In this document: in pieces, positions 21,030 through 30,795 of the stretch
Numbering within the stretch: the stretch's first letter is position 1
Layout of the letters: every line of letters begins with the position of its first letter
Origin: Neisseria meningitidis
GTDB lineage: Bacteria > Pseudomonadota > Gammaproteobacteria > Burkholderiales > Neisseriaceae
Length of the DNA stretch: 52,526 bases
Assembly: GCA_923184405.1 (NCBI GenBank)
Contig: OV299793.1
Coordinates: forward strand, 331,900-384,425
Direction of reading: 5' to 3'
The notes under the pieces: generated by a model
Told to the model about the DNA's origin: nothing
Databases searched by the model: none
Seen by the model: the letters and a program-made list of their open reading frames with translations, nothing else
Made by a program: the position numbers and the translations under genes

Positions 21030-22105
21030 TCAGCACATCTTAAACCAGCCAGCCACACTTGTCAACCAGCCAAACCCATACTGGATGCCGCCAAACGCAT
21101 ACTGGATGTCGATAACCGCCTTACGGACCGCATAGCCGAGTTCTTTGCCGCCGACGACACAGCGAAGTAATGGCCGCAGATGACGAACGAAGCAACAAGA
21201 GAGATGACGGCTGCCGCAAAGTTACTACAACCGCAGCCGCACCGTCGTCAACCGCAAAATTAAGCTCGCCAACCGTATAGCCAAAATCATTCGCAAACCG
21301 TACAGTACCAAATCGCGGGCAACCCTCTGCAAAAAACCTGCCGGTCAGCCGTCGGCAAAAACTTACCGCCGGTAAGCAATTTGATAAAGATAGCATAGAC
21401 GCTAATCAGAACAAAGTTGGACGCGCTTGGCTTCCGCACGTCGCCGTTCGGGCAGAAGAGGACTCTGATTTGCGCTGTATTCGGCTTTCGCCTCCAGTCA
21501 CCCAGTGCATCCGCCCAAGCGTAGTTGCTGCCGCATTTTGACGCGTCCCATATACCAAGAGCAAAGGATCAGATTCAATGTCAACCAAAATCAGTGAAGA
21601 ACGAGCAGACTTACTGAAATGAGTGCGACGACGTCTAAGAAACCATGTGATTGATATAAAGCAGAGCAGTTAATGCTGCATAACAGTAACTCTACAGTGC
21701 TGGGATGACTGAATCGGTACCAATTACAGATCAGAGAAATACAGCCGCAAAAGCGAACTACCCAAAATCACAAAGGCAGCATAGTGGTAGAGCCAGAATC
21801 GACAAAACAACCAAGATGAAACACCAGGTGCAGGCCTGAGACAAGCGCAAAATGTCCGCACTTTTGCCGCATACGCGCGATGTTGGCGGTCGGGCGGAAC
21901 AGTACGATTTTGCCGTCTGCCTGACGGGAAGCGCTTTCAGTCCCGCGAAAACATTCGCTGCCGTAGTGCAGGGCGTGCGCGCCTGGTGCGAGGGAGAGGT
22001 CTTAAAGATTGCCATCTGGTCGGCTGCCATTTGCCTTCGCGGTAGGCGAGGACGGCATTTGACTGTGAAAACGCTGCCGAATACGGCGGGTACGGGTCTG
22101 CCCAT
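21030..22105 (-). pseudogene. ilvE: IlvE, branched-chain amino-acid aminotransferase, degraded
   Basis: This PLP enzyme makes the last step of Leu, Ile and Val synthesis. The gene converges on fabI. MGRPVPAVFGSVF opens at 22105. The GKW-QPT-WQSSQDLSLAPG region and FAGLKAL-RQA-K follow, then SADILRLSQ. Around 21450-21590 the codons for MGRVKCGGNYA-SAMHW can be pieced together; these surround the type II PLP-binding segment. EYSANQ-LFCPNGD comes next. At the 3' end are FGYTVGELNFAVDD, VGGKELGYAVRKAVIDIQY and a final WFKMC at TGA 21030-21032. The central part (21600-21850) is so noisy that only words such as the IGTDPVI codons remain. Confidence 0.75.
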
Positions 22106-22410
22106 GATGTAAAGCCTTTCTTATTCTGATATGTTTCAATGAACGGTTTGAATTTGAAGATTGTAAAGATACGCCTGCAAACAGGGTTTTGACAAGTGCG
22201 CGGCGGGTTTTTCTGTCGATGCGGTGTCCAATCCGTTACTTTTCAAATGGAAAGGAACGATGTATTTGGTAAAATTAATGGCAATCGCATACCCGCATGC
22301 CGTCTGAACACGCTGCCGCATCCCATCCGAAACCGTGCAAATCGTTTAAACTAGCGCAATCATGGATCAGGAACGCGAAGCTGTCCGGCGGCGACTTTAT
22401 TACAGAGAAA
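22106..22410. other. Intergenic region between ilvE and lapA
   Basis: This separates two divergent genes, so promoters are expected. I see one uptake signal (ATGCCGTCTGAACA near 22297) but no gene or clear promoter. The sequence quality is poor. Confidence 0.4.
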
Positions 22411-22746
22411 AGGAAACGTATCTATACAATCATCAGTAAAACATCTAACCGACAACAATCCTCTGACCGCTAGCCGCCATTATAAACGGTAATACACGCG
22501 TACCGGATCCTACCTGACCGGGCAAAAAGCCGATCGGCCAGCCCAAAGTAGTATAGTTCGGCTGACACTGGCCAACCACCAAAATTTTCAACGAAGGCCT
22601 GGGCCTTGCTCGGACGGTTGTTGTCGTTACGTGGCGAGAACGGCAGGTTGCGTGCCGAAGCAAAGAAAAATGCGCGTTTGACGGGGAAGCCGAGCTGATC
22701 GCACCACCGGCTGCAAAATGCGCCCGAATCTACCAAACAGCCTTAA
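22411..22746 (+). pseudogene. lapA: LapA-domain small inner-membrane protein, degraded
   Basis: Probable partner of LapB in controlling lipopolysaccharide synthesis. The expected start reads AGG AAA CGT ATC TAT ACA (22411), with AGG where ATG should be. Only the last third is clear: GRLLSLRGENGRLRAE, KKNARLTGK, then APESTKQP-like codons, ending at TAA 22744-22746. The membrane-spanning middle is scrambled. Assignment rests on the C-terminal words and on the position 10 bases before lapB. Confidence 0.55.
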
Positions 22747-22756
22747 GAAAGCCGAT

Positions 22757-23916
22757 ATGGACAACGAATTGTGGATTATCCTGCTGCCGATTATCCTTTT
22801 GCCCAAGTCTTCGCGATGGGGCTGCCTGCTGCCCGCGCGGATATGAAAACCGTATTGAAGCAGGCAAAAGCAAACCTTCCGGATCTCAGCAAAGCTAGAT
22901 ACCTTGGTCGACCGCAACAGCGGGCGCGCGCCAGGGAGTTGGCGGAAGTCGTCGACGGCTACCGCAATCAGACGATTTGTACCTCACCCAGGCAAACTTT
23001 AACGCCAGCGCGGCAAAAACGACAAAGCCATCAAAATACACCGGACAATGCTCGATTCTCTAGATACGGTCCACGAAAAGCGCGCGACAGCAGTCCTGTT
23101 TGAATTGGTGCAAAACTACCAAAGCGCGGGGTTGGCCGATCAAAAGGAACAGATTTTTTTGCGGCTGCAAGACGGTGAAATGGCGCGTCAAGCCAGGACA
23201 ACACCTGCTCAATATCTACCAACAGGACAGGGATTGGGAAAAAGCGGTTGAAACCGCCCGGCTGCTCAGCCATGACGATCAGACCTATCAGTTTGAAATT
23301 GCCCAGTTTTATTGCGAACTTGCCCAAGCCGCGCTGTTCAAGTCCACCTGATGTCGCGCGTTTCAATGTCGGCAAGGCACTCGAAGCCAACAAAAATGCA
23401 CCCGCGCCAACATGATTTTGGGCGACATCGAACAACCGACAAGGCAATTTCCCTGCCGCCGTCGAAGCCTATGCCGCCATCGAGCAGCAAAACCATGCAT
23501 ACTTGAGCATGGTCGGCGAGAAGCTTTACGAAGCCTATGCCGCGCAGGGAAAACCTGAAGAAGGCTTGAACCGTCTGACAGGATATATGCAGACGTTTCC
23601 CGAACTTGACCTGATCAATGTCGTACGAGAAACTTACTGCTTAAGGGCGAGAAAGAAGCCGCGCAAACCGCCGTCGAGCTTGTCCGCCGCAAGCCCGACC
23701 TTAACGGCGTGTACCGCCTGCCCGGTTTGAAACTCAGCGATATGAATCCGCTTGAAAGCCGATGCCGACATGATGCGTTCGGTTATCGGACGGCAGCTAC
23801 AGCGCAGCGTGACGTACCGTTGCCGCAACTGCCACTTCAAATCCCAAGTCTTTTCTCGCACTGTCCCGCCTGCAACAAATGGCAGACGTTTACCCTGGAA
23901 TAAAATCGAAGGTTAA
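22757..23916 (+). pseudogene. lapB: LapB (YciM), lipopolysaccharide assembly TPR protein
   Basis: LapB is an N-terminally anchored cytoplasmic TPR protein that tunes LPS synthesis, in E. coli by promoting LpxC turnover. MDNELWIILLPIILLP at 22757 is the membrane anchor. TPR-like pieces follow in changing frames: ARELAEVVDGY, FELVQNYQSAGL, NIYQQDRDWEKAVETAR and LLSHDDQTYQFEIAQFY. YLSMVGEKLYEAYAAQGKPE and EEGLNRLTGYMQTFPELDL come next. The rubredoxin-like metal site near the end reads RCRNCHFKSQVF, then HCPACNKWQTF. The stop is placed at TAA 23914-23916. About eight indels are needed to join the pieces. Usual length about 389. Confidence 0.85.
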
Positions 23917-23941
23917 CCACCACCAATAAGGAACACAGAAA

Positions 23942-24359
23942 ATGCGCTTACTCCATACTATGCTCCGCGTGGGCAATCTCGAAAAATCCTTGATTTCTAC
24001 CAAAACGTTTTGGGCATGAAACTGCTCCGCCGAAAAGACTATCCAGAAGCGCAGATTTACCCTTGCCTTCGTCGGTTACGGCGATGAAACCGACAGCACG
24101 GTTTTGGAACAGACGCACAACTGGGATACGGAACGATACGACTTGGGCAACGCCTACGGACACATCGCGAATGAAGTGGACGATGCCTACGAAGCCTGCG
24201 AACGTGTGAAGCGGCAGGGCGGAAACGTCGTCCGCGAAAGATTGCCTGATGAAACACGGCACAACAATGATAGCCTTCGTCGAAGACCCCGACGGATACA
24301 AAATCGAGTTCATTCAAAAGAAAAGCGGTGACGATTCGGTTGCCTATCAAACTGCCTGA
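23942..24359 (+). pseudogene. gloA: Glyoxalase I (lactoylglutathione lyase)
   Basis: GloA converts the methylglyoxal-glutathione adduct to lactoylglutathione in the cytoplasm; N. meningitidis GloA is nickel-dependent. MRLLHTMLRVGNLEKSL supplies His5. VLGMKLLRRKDYPE and LAFVGYGDETDSTVLE follow, then DLGNAYGHIANEVDDA with the second His. [16 protein letters not shown] carries Glu122. The span is 418 bases against 417 for 138 residues plus stop, with several compensating indels near 23985, 24050 and 24245. Confidence 0.9.
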
Positions 24360-24372
24360 TACCGCCGCCGCC

Positions 24373-24413
24373 AATGCCGTCTGAAGCCTTTAGGGCTCTC
24401 AGACGGCATTTTG
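24373..24413. terminator. Uptake-signal terminator between gloA and tspA
   Basis: ATGCCGTCTGAAGCC ... GGCTCTCAGACGGCAT lies between converging genes. A second, unpaired uptake signal follows at 24485. Confidence 0.8.
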
Positions 24414-24531
24414 TTGCCGTCGACCTGCTGTATGAGCCTGTGCCAGTTCAAACTTTATCCGTTACACCTATAAGGCATAAAAAGATGCCGTCTGAAACAG
24501 CATCCTTGATCTGCGAAAGGGCAGTTAGGAA

Positions 24532-27051
24532 TCAAATACCCAATTCCTGCGCCAATGCTTGGGCACGTTGGAGTACGTCGCCGCCGCTTCTTCCAGCAAC
24601 CTCTGCACTGTCTCGGCAGCGGCATCGAGGTCGCCGATTTCGAGATACATTTCGGCAAGGTCAGTATTTCGCTTCGGAAGGCGCGTCAGAACCTACAGAT
24701 TCCGAAGAGAAACTGGTATCTGCATTATTTGGGATATTTTCTTCCGAGAGGTAGATGCTCCAATCTACCGTTTCCTCCTCGCCGTCTTTCAGGAAGTCGG
24801 GCAAAGCGTCTACCTCAGAGGTGTTGGAATCAGGCGTTTCAAAGTGATTTCCGCTGCATTTTCCTCAACAGAAGGTGCTTCAGCAGGTTGCAACAGTGCG
24901 GACAATCATCGGCAACGGTTTCCGCTGCATTTTCCACAACGGCAATTACTTCAGAAGGTTGAAGTAATGCGGACAAATCGTCTGCGGTGGCGTTGAAATC
25001 AGGTGTTTCGGCAACGGTTTCCGTTACATTTTCCTCAACGGCCGGTGCTTCAGCAGGTTGCAACAGTGCGGACAAATCATCAGCAACGGTTTCCGCTGCA
25101 TTTTCCTCAACGGCAGGTACTTTAGAAGGTTGAAGTAATGCGGACAAATCGTCTGCGGTGGCGTTGAAGTCGGGTGTTTCGGCAACGGTTTCCGTTACAT
25201 TTTCCTCAACGGACGGTGCTTCGGCAGGTTGAAGCAATGCGGACAAATCGTCTGCGGCGGCGTTGAAATCAGGCGTTTCAGGCGCAGTTTCCGCGACAGC
25301 ATCAGTTTCGTACACTTTCAGCAAATCGTGCAACTCTTCCGGTGTTTGGACTTCGGCAACTGTTTTTTCCAAGATGGTTTCGGGCGAGAAAGCCTTCAGG
25401 AAGCCTGCCAGTCCGGAGGGTGAGGCAGGTTTTGCGGAAGCTGTTTCTTCTGTGCCGATATGGTTGTTTGAGGGCAGGTTGTCGGAGAAATCGGTATCGA
25501 CGGTTTCCGGTTTGTTTTCGGCAGTTTGGGCGACAGATTCCGGTTCGGGCGTGTCGATGACGATTTCGACAGGGTTGTACGGGTTGAAGGTCTCGGGCTC
25601 GTACACGCTGTCTGTGGATTCGATGGCGTTCCAATCGGCATCCGCGCGTTTTTGGGTTTCTTCATCCTGCGTAAGTGCGCCGGATAAAATGCCGTTTTGC
25701 GCGGCTGCCAGGCTGTCGAAATCCAAGTCGATGCGGTTGGAAGGCGTATCGGTTTCGACATCGAACGTTTGTTTTGCCGATAACTCTTCTTCAGATTCCC
25801 CATCTAAGGCAAGTGTGTCGTTTACATCGTTTTTCGGAGCGGGTTCGGGCGTTGCCGGAGTTTCGACTTCGGCAAGGTGATTTCTATGCCGTCGTCTGCC
25901 GCGTCGTCAAGGTCAGGCTCTTCCTCAGGGACGGATTCTTCGGTACGGCGCGCGCGTTTGGATTGGGCAAGGCGCAAAAGCAGCAGCAGGGCGATTAATG
26001 CCGCGCCTCCGCAAGCAAACGGCAAGGTGTACGAACCGCCGAACAGACCGTCAAACAGTCCGCTTTCGGTTTCTTCTTCGGCGAAACCTGTTCGACAGGT
26101 TCGGAAACGGCGTTACCGGTTTCGTCGGTCGGCGTGTCGATGGCAGAAGCGGCGGCTTCTTAGGGGCGGATTCGGCAGCGGTTTCCGATGCGGCAGTATT
26201 TGCAGCGGGTACAGGTTCAGGTCGAACGGCAGATTTTTCCGCTTTTGCTTCGGGCGCGGCAACTTTAGCTTCAGGTTTTCAACCGGTTTCTCTACCGTTG
26301 CCTGTTTGGACGGTTCGGACGGCATGGATGCGGTTTCGGCTTTGGGTTTCGCCGTTTGCGGTTTGGGTTGTTCCGCTTTGATCCTGTTCAGATTCGGAAT
26401 GTGAAGCACGCTGCCCGCACGCAGTCTGCCGTGTGCGGAAACATTTGGGTTTGCCTTCAGCAGCGCATCGGCAACCTGTTCGAGCGTCAGGTGTTTCGGA
26501 CGGATGGCGGCGGCAATCTGTTTCACCGTTTCGCCTTTGCGGACGGTATGGGTTTTGCCGTTGTACGCCGGTTTGACGGCTCGTTCGCGCTGTCTTTTTT
26601 ATCGGTTTTGCTCAGGGCTTCGGCGTTTTGATTTTCTTGGGACTCTGCTGTCGGAGCGGTTTTGCGGTGTGTCTTGCCGTATGAAAGTGCAGATTCGGTT
26701 TTGGGCGAGTAGCTGACAGAATCGAGGATGGCGGTGTATTCGCATACCAGTGAGCCTGCGCCGATGCGGAACACCAGGACGGGATCGCGGACTGCCTGTT
26801 AGGAAAGAAACGGCAATGACGGCTCTGTCTCACAAATTGTGGACTCTGGCGGACAGGCATTTTTCGGAAACGGTAATGCTGCCGCCGCCTAGCAGGGCTT
26901 TGGCATCTTCGCAAGTTACGGTAATGCTGCCGGAAAAGGGTTCCTCAAGATTGGACTGGATATTCAGTCTGCCCAGTACAGCATATGCCTGAAAGGATGC
27001 TACAAATGCGACGGAGGCGGCAATCAGTTTGATTGGTCTGTTGTTTTTCAA
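24532..27051 (-). pseudogene. tspA: TspA, T-cell-stimulating FimV-like protein
   Basis: TspA is a large FimV-family inner-membrane protein, a T- and B-cell antigen implicated in meningococcal adhesion. From 27051 there is a signal-like segment (IKLIAASVAFVASFQAYA), then LNIQSNLEEPFSGSITV. A LysM domain follows (THTVRKGETVKQIAAAIRPK, VADALLKANPN, LHIPNLNRI). A Pro/Glu/Ala-rich linker leads to one membrane helix (GGAALIALLLLLRLAQS). The acidic cytoplasmic region contains tandem repeats of DDLSALLQP type. The TPR-like tail is DRDAAAETVQKLLEEAEGD, ending QELGI at 24532-24534. About nine frameshifts occur. An upstream start near 27130 is possible. Confidence 0.92.
24840..25290 (-). repeat. Tandem coding repeats inside tspA
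   Basis: Units encoding DDLSALLQPAEAPAVEENVTE and TVAETPDFNATA recur about five times, with alternating forms (PSEV or PAEA; AAET or VTET). Unit length is roughly 70-100 bases. Copy number could vary by slippage or recombination and would change protein length in frame. Confidence 0.85.
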
Positions 27052-27358
27052 GATGTATCACCAGAGGGTTCACGAAAGAATACGGTTTGACAGCGTACAG
27101 TCTATAAATATCGTCATCATTGGGCATCAGCGGGGCAGTCGGCCAACAGGCATATAATATGTGAATGTACAAACTGCTGTCACAAGTTGAACTACTATCA
27201 TTCACCGTTTTTACAAATTATGCCATATCTGCATCTGTATTCAAAAACATCTGTGCCTAGCTGCATCAATCAAAACAAAGTTTGTTGGTTTTGCAGGTCC
27301 AAAAACAAGATTCTACCTGAATGATTAGCGTTTATTTGATTTGCTTTATCATTTGGAT
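27052..27358. other. Intergenic region between tspA and yciB
   Basis: The divergent genes tspA and yciB flank this AT-rich gap. No gene or uptake signal is visible. Part of it could be an N-terminal extension of tspA if translation begins near 27130. Confidence 0.4.
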
Positions 27359-27889
27359 ATGAAATTCGTCAGCGACATTTTGTCTGTCATCTTGGTTTTT
27401 GCTACTTATACCGTTACCAAAAATATGATTGCCGCTACGGCGGTTGCCTTGGCTGCCGAGGTGGTTCAGGCGGCTTTTCAGTATTGGAAATATAAAAAGC
27501 TGGATACGAAGCAGTGGGTCGGACTGGTGCTGATTGTCGTATTCGGCGGCGCAACCATTGTTTTGGGCGACAGCCGCTTCATTATGTGGAAGCCGAGCGT
27601 TTTGTTTTGGCTGGGTGCGCTGTTCCTGTAGGGCAACCACCTCGCCAGTAAAAACGGCTTGAAGGCGAGTATCGGCAGGGAGATTCAGCTTCCCGATGCC
27701 GAATGGGCGAAATTGACGCATACGTGGGTCGGCTTCCTGATTTTTCTGGGTATCGCCAACTAGTTTGTGTTGACCCGGTTCGAGTCGCAATGGGTCAACT
27801 ATAAAATGTTCGGCTCGACTGCACTGATGCTTGTTTTCTTTATTATTCAGGGTATTTATCTGAGTACCTGTCTGAAAAAGGAGGATTGA
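27359..27889 (+). pseudogene. yciB: YciB / intracellular septation protein A, two nonsense codons
   Basis: A five-helix inner-membrane protein involved in septation and envelope maintenance. MKFVSDILSVILVFATYTVT begins at 27359 and TCLKKED ends at TGA 27887-27889. The reading frame is preserved end to end at 176 codons. Two in-frame TAG codons interrupt it at 27629-27631 (ALFL*GNHLA) and 27761-27763 (GIAN*FVL). Family members have Trp at such positions, so both look like TGG to TAG changes. There are no frameshifts, unlike the neighbours. The YciI-like gene starts 2 bases after the stop. Confidence 0.9.
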
Positions 27890-27891
27890 CT

Positions 27892-28179
27892 GTGGAATAT
27901 TTTATGTTGCTGGCAACAGACGGGGAGAATGTGTATGAAGCGCGTATGGCGGCACGTCCCGAACACCTCAAACGGCTGGAGACGCTGAAGTCGGAAGGCC
28001 GGCTGTTGACGGCAGGCCCGAATCCTTTGCCGGAGGACTCCAACCGCGTTTCGGGCAGTTTGATTGTGGCGCAGTTCGAGTCTTTGATGCGGCAGAGGCG
28101 TGGGCGGAAGACGATCCCTATGTTCATGCAGGCGTGTACAGCGAAGTGCTGATCGCCGTTTAAAGCGGTGTTCAAATAA
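27892..28179 (+). pseudogene. YciI-like protein
   Basis: A small ferredoxin-fold YciI-family protein of unclear enzymatic role. GTG at 27892 followed by EYFMLLATDGENVYEARMAA is the likely start. HLKRLETLKSEGRLLTAGPN-PL contains the conserved GPN region, and VSGSLIVAQFES follows. The frame then shifts to DAAEAWAEDDPYVHAGVYSE. Near 28158 codons are lost before PFKAVFK, with the stop at 28177-28179. The stop overlaps the ATG of the BolA gene, so translation is probably coupled. Confidence 0.85.
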
Positions 28180-28457
28180 TGCCTGCCGTCGATTTGATCC
28201 GCGAACGCCTGCAGACGCTCGATCCGCTGGTGTTGGAAATCGGCGATGAGAGCCATCTGCACAAAGGACACGCGGGCAATACCGGCGGCGGACATTATGC
28301 CGTTTTGGTCGTCAGCGGCCGTTTTGAAGGCGTAAGCCGCCTGAACCGCCAGAAAACGGTCAAATCGCTGCTCAAAGATTTGTTTTCAGGCGGCATGATT
28401 CACGCGCTCGGCATCCGGGCGGCTACCCCTGACGAGTATTTCCATACGGCGGACTGA
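28179..28457 (+). CDS. BolA-family protein
   Basis: Intact 92-residue protein. BolA-family members pair with monothiol glutaredoxins in Fe-S handling or act as morphology regulators. IRERLQTLDPLVLEIGDES opens the fold. The conserved HKGHAGNTGGGHYAVLVVS contains the His-rich loop, and RFEGVSRLNRQKTVKSLL is the typical second half. The start ATG overlaps the previous stop as TAATG. The next gene starts about 48 bases on. Confidence 0.93.
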   Translation: MPAVDLIRERLQTLDPLVLEIGDESHLHKGHAGNTGGGHYAVLVVSGRFEGVSRLNRQKTVKSLLKDLFSGGMIHALGIRAATPDEYFHTAD

Positions 28458-28505
28458 ATGAAGTCTGCCCGAACATTTCAATTCAAAATTTAAAGAGAGA
28501 AGATT

Positions 28506-29371
28506 ATCAAAGCAAAAATCCTGACTTCCGTTGCACTGCTTGCCTGTTCCGGCAGCCTGTTTGCCCAAACGCTGGCAACCGTCAACGGTCAGAAAATCGA
28601 CAGTTCCGTCATTGATGCGCAGGTTGCCGCATTCCAGGCGGAAAACAGCCGTGCTGAAGACACGCCGCAACTGCGCCAATCCCTGCTGGAAAACGAAGTG
28701 GTCAACACCGTGGTCGCACAGGAAGTGAAACGCCTGAAACTCGACCGCTCGGCAGAGTTTAAAAATGCGCTTGCCAAATTGCGTGCCGAAGCGAAAAAGT
28801 CGGGCGACGACAAGAAACCGTCCTTCAAAACCGTTAGGCAGGCGGTAAAATATGGCTTGAACGGCGAGGCATACGCAATGCATATCGCCAAAACTCAACC
28901 TATTTCCGAGCAGGAAGTAAAAGCCGCATGTGACAATATCAGCGGTTTTTACAAAGGTACGCAGGAAGTCCAGTTGGGCGAAATCCTGACCGACAAGGAA
29001 GAAAATGCAAAAAAAGCGGTTGCCAACTTGAAGGCGTAAATAGGTTTCGATGCTGTCTTGAAACAATATTCCTCAACGATTGTATCAAACAGACAAACGC
29101 ACTTATCGGATATGTGCCGCTGAAAGATTTGGAACAGGGTGTTCCGCCGCTTTATCAGGCAATTAAGGACTTGAAAAAAGGCGAATTTACGACAACGCCG
29201 CTGAAAAACGGCGATTTCTACGATGTTTATTATGTCAACGACAGCCGCGAGGTAAAAGACACTTCATTTGATGAAATGAAAGGACAGATTGAGGGCAACC
29301 TCCAGGCGGAACAGATTGACCGTGCCGTCGAAACACTGTTGCGCAAGGCCAACATCAAACATGCAAAATAA
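28506..29371 (+). pseudogene. PpiC/parvulin-like periplasmic foldase
   Basis: A secreted peptidyl-prolyl isomerase of the parvulin family. The start codon should lie at 28506 but reads ATC (ATC AAA GCA AAA ATC), preceded by AGAGAGAAG. A signal peptide, SVALLACSGSLFAQTLA, follows; its Cys could be a lipid-attachment site. VNGQKIDSSVIDAQVAAFQ is a SurA-N-like start. FYKGTQEVQLGEILTDKEE leads into the parvulin domain, then a stop (TAA at 29037) and a frame change near 29060. YVPLKDLEQGVPPLYQAIKD and LKKGEFTTTPLKNGDFYD complete the domain. The family length of about 288 fits. Confidence 0.85.
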
Positions 29372-29441
29372 TTCTGAAAGATGCATATGGCGGCAAGACG
29401 TTCAAACAGGCGTTTTGCCGCCGCGCAGGACAGGGAATACC

Positions 29442-30200
29442 ATGAAACAGAAAAAAACCGCTGCCGCAGTTATTGCTGCAATGTTGAAACGTTTTGCGGC
29501 AGCCAAAGCACCCGAAAACGAACCAGCTTTGATGGATACGCTGGTGGCGCAGATCATGCAGCAGGCAGACCGGCATTCAGAGCAGTCCCAAAATCCGGAC
29601 GGGCAGGCAATCCGAAACGATGCCGTCAGTCGGCTGCAAACTTTGGAAGTTTTGAAAAACAGGGCATTGAAGGAAGGTATGGATAATGATCAGGATGTCC
29701 AAAACCGCTTTAAAATCGCCGAAGCGTCCTGTTATGCTGAGGAGTACGTCCGTTTTCTGGAACGTTCGGAAACGGTTTCCGAAAGCGCACTGCGTCAGTT
29801 TTATGAGCGGCAAATCAGCATGATCAAATTGCAGCAGGTCAGCTTCGCAACCGAAGAGGAGGCGCGTCAGGCGCAGCAGCTCCTGCTCAAAGGGCTGTCT
29901 TTTGAAGGGCTGATGAAGCGTTATCCGAACGACGAGCAGGCTTTTGACGGTTTCATTATGGCGCAGCAGCTTCCCGAGCCGCTGGCTTCGCAGTTTGCAG
30001 CGATGAATCGGGGCGACGTTACCCGCAATCCGGTCAAATTGGGCGAACGCTATTATCTGTTCAAACTCAGCGAGGTCGGGAAAAACCCCGACGCGCAACC
30101 TTTCGAGTTGGTCAGAAACCAACTGGAGCAGGGTTTGAGACAGGAAAAAGCCCGCTTGAAAATCGATGCCATTTTGGAAGAAAACGGTGTCAAACCGTAA
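29442..30200 (+). CDS. Second PpiC/parvulin-like periplasmic protein
   Basis: Intact 252-residue protein. MKQKKTAAAVIAAMLKRFAA looks like a signal peptide, with likely cleavage after AAA or KAP. The middle is an alpha-helical SurA-N-like region (ALMDTLVAQIMQQAD, RLQTLEVLKNRALKEG). The parvulin-like part begins at QISMIKLQQVSFATEEEARQ. It continues through GLSFEGLMKRYP and FKLSEVGKNPDAQPFELV. It follows the first PpiC-like gene and probably arose by duplication. The chosen ATG gives 253 codons to the stop at 30198-30200. Confidence 0.88.
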   Translation: MKQKKTAAAVIAAMLKRFAAAKAPENEPALMDTLVAQIMQQADRHSEQSQNPDGQAIRNDAVSRLQTLEVLKNRALKEGMDNDQDVQNRFKIAEASCYAEEYVRFLERSETVSESALRQFYERQISMIKLQQVSFATEEEARQAQQLLLKGLSFEGLMKRYPNDEQAFDGFIMAQQLPEPLASQFAAMNRGDVTRNPVKLGERYYLFKLSEVGKNPDAQPFELVRNQLEQGLRQEKARLKIDAILEENGVKP

Positions 30201-30217
30201 TGGCATTTCCAATACCG

Positions 30218-30248
30218 ATGCCGTCTGAAGCCTTTTCAGACGGCATTG
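30218..30248 (+). terminator. Terminator after the second PpiC-like gene
   Basis: ATGCCGTCTGAAGCC and TTTTCAGACGGCAT form the uptake-signal hairpin 18 bases after the stop. Confidence 0.85.
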
Positions 30249-30273
30249 TACGTTCAGGTAAGGAGGACGGCTT

Positions 30274-30765
30274 AAGCGTGCGGTCATACAGAAAACGGTA
30301 GGTGCAAAGGTGGATGTCGTGTCAGAAGCTAGCACGGAAACCTGCGGCAAAATCGACGGCGGATTCGTCGTGCTACTCGGTGTAACGCATAGCGACACAG
30401 AAAAAGATGCGCGCTATATCGCCGACAAAATCGCCCATTTGCGCGTGTTTGAAGACGAAGCGGGCAAGTTGAACCTGTCTTTGAAAGATGTCGGCGGCGC
30501 GGTGCTGCTGGTGTCGCAGTTTACACTTTATGCCGATGCGGCAAGCGGGCGGCGGCCTTCGGTTTCCCAAGCCGCACCTGCAGAACAGGCGCAGCAGCTT
30601 TACCTGCGAACGGCGGAACTGTTGCGCGGACACGGGATTCATGTCGAAACAGGGCGTTTCCGCACGCATATGCAGGTGTCGCTCTGCAACGACGGGCCAG
30701 TAACCATACTGCTGGACTCTTTCATGACGCGGATTTCCCCAAAAATGAAGGTTGTTCCGGATTGA
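30274..30765 (+). pseudogene. dtd: D-aminoacyl-tRNA deacylase, start codon lost
   Basis: Dtd hydrolyses D-aminoacyl-tRNA and glycyl-tRNA(Ala), a proofreading step. The frame is open from AAG CGT GCG GTC ATA CAG AAA ACG at 30274. RAVIQ is the usual second word after Met, so ATG has become AAG. AGGAGG lies 11 bases upstream. [19 protein letters not shown] and [11 protein letters not shown] (SQFTL motif) follow. The cis-proline motif [11 protein letters not shown] lies near the end. Using the next in-frame ATG (30310) would delete the conserved first strand. The rest of the 163-codon gene is clean. Confidence 0.93.
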
Positions 30766-30795
30766 AATTGAATCCGCAATGATAAAATATCGACA

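Noticed and set aside
19000..24350. A genuine cluster of decaying pseudogenes (dapD, fabI, ilvE, lapAB)
   Set aside because: These functions include essential ones, and active-site motifs survive between dense indels, which is not how relaxed selection looks.
24840..25290. Regularly spaced repeats that could suggest a CRISPR array
   Set aside because: The repeats are coding, vary in sequence, have no unique spacers and lie inside tspA. No cas gene is present.
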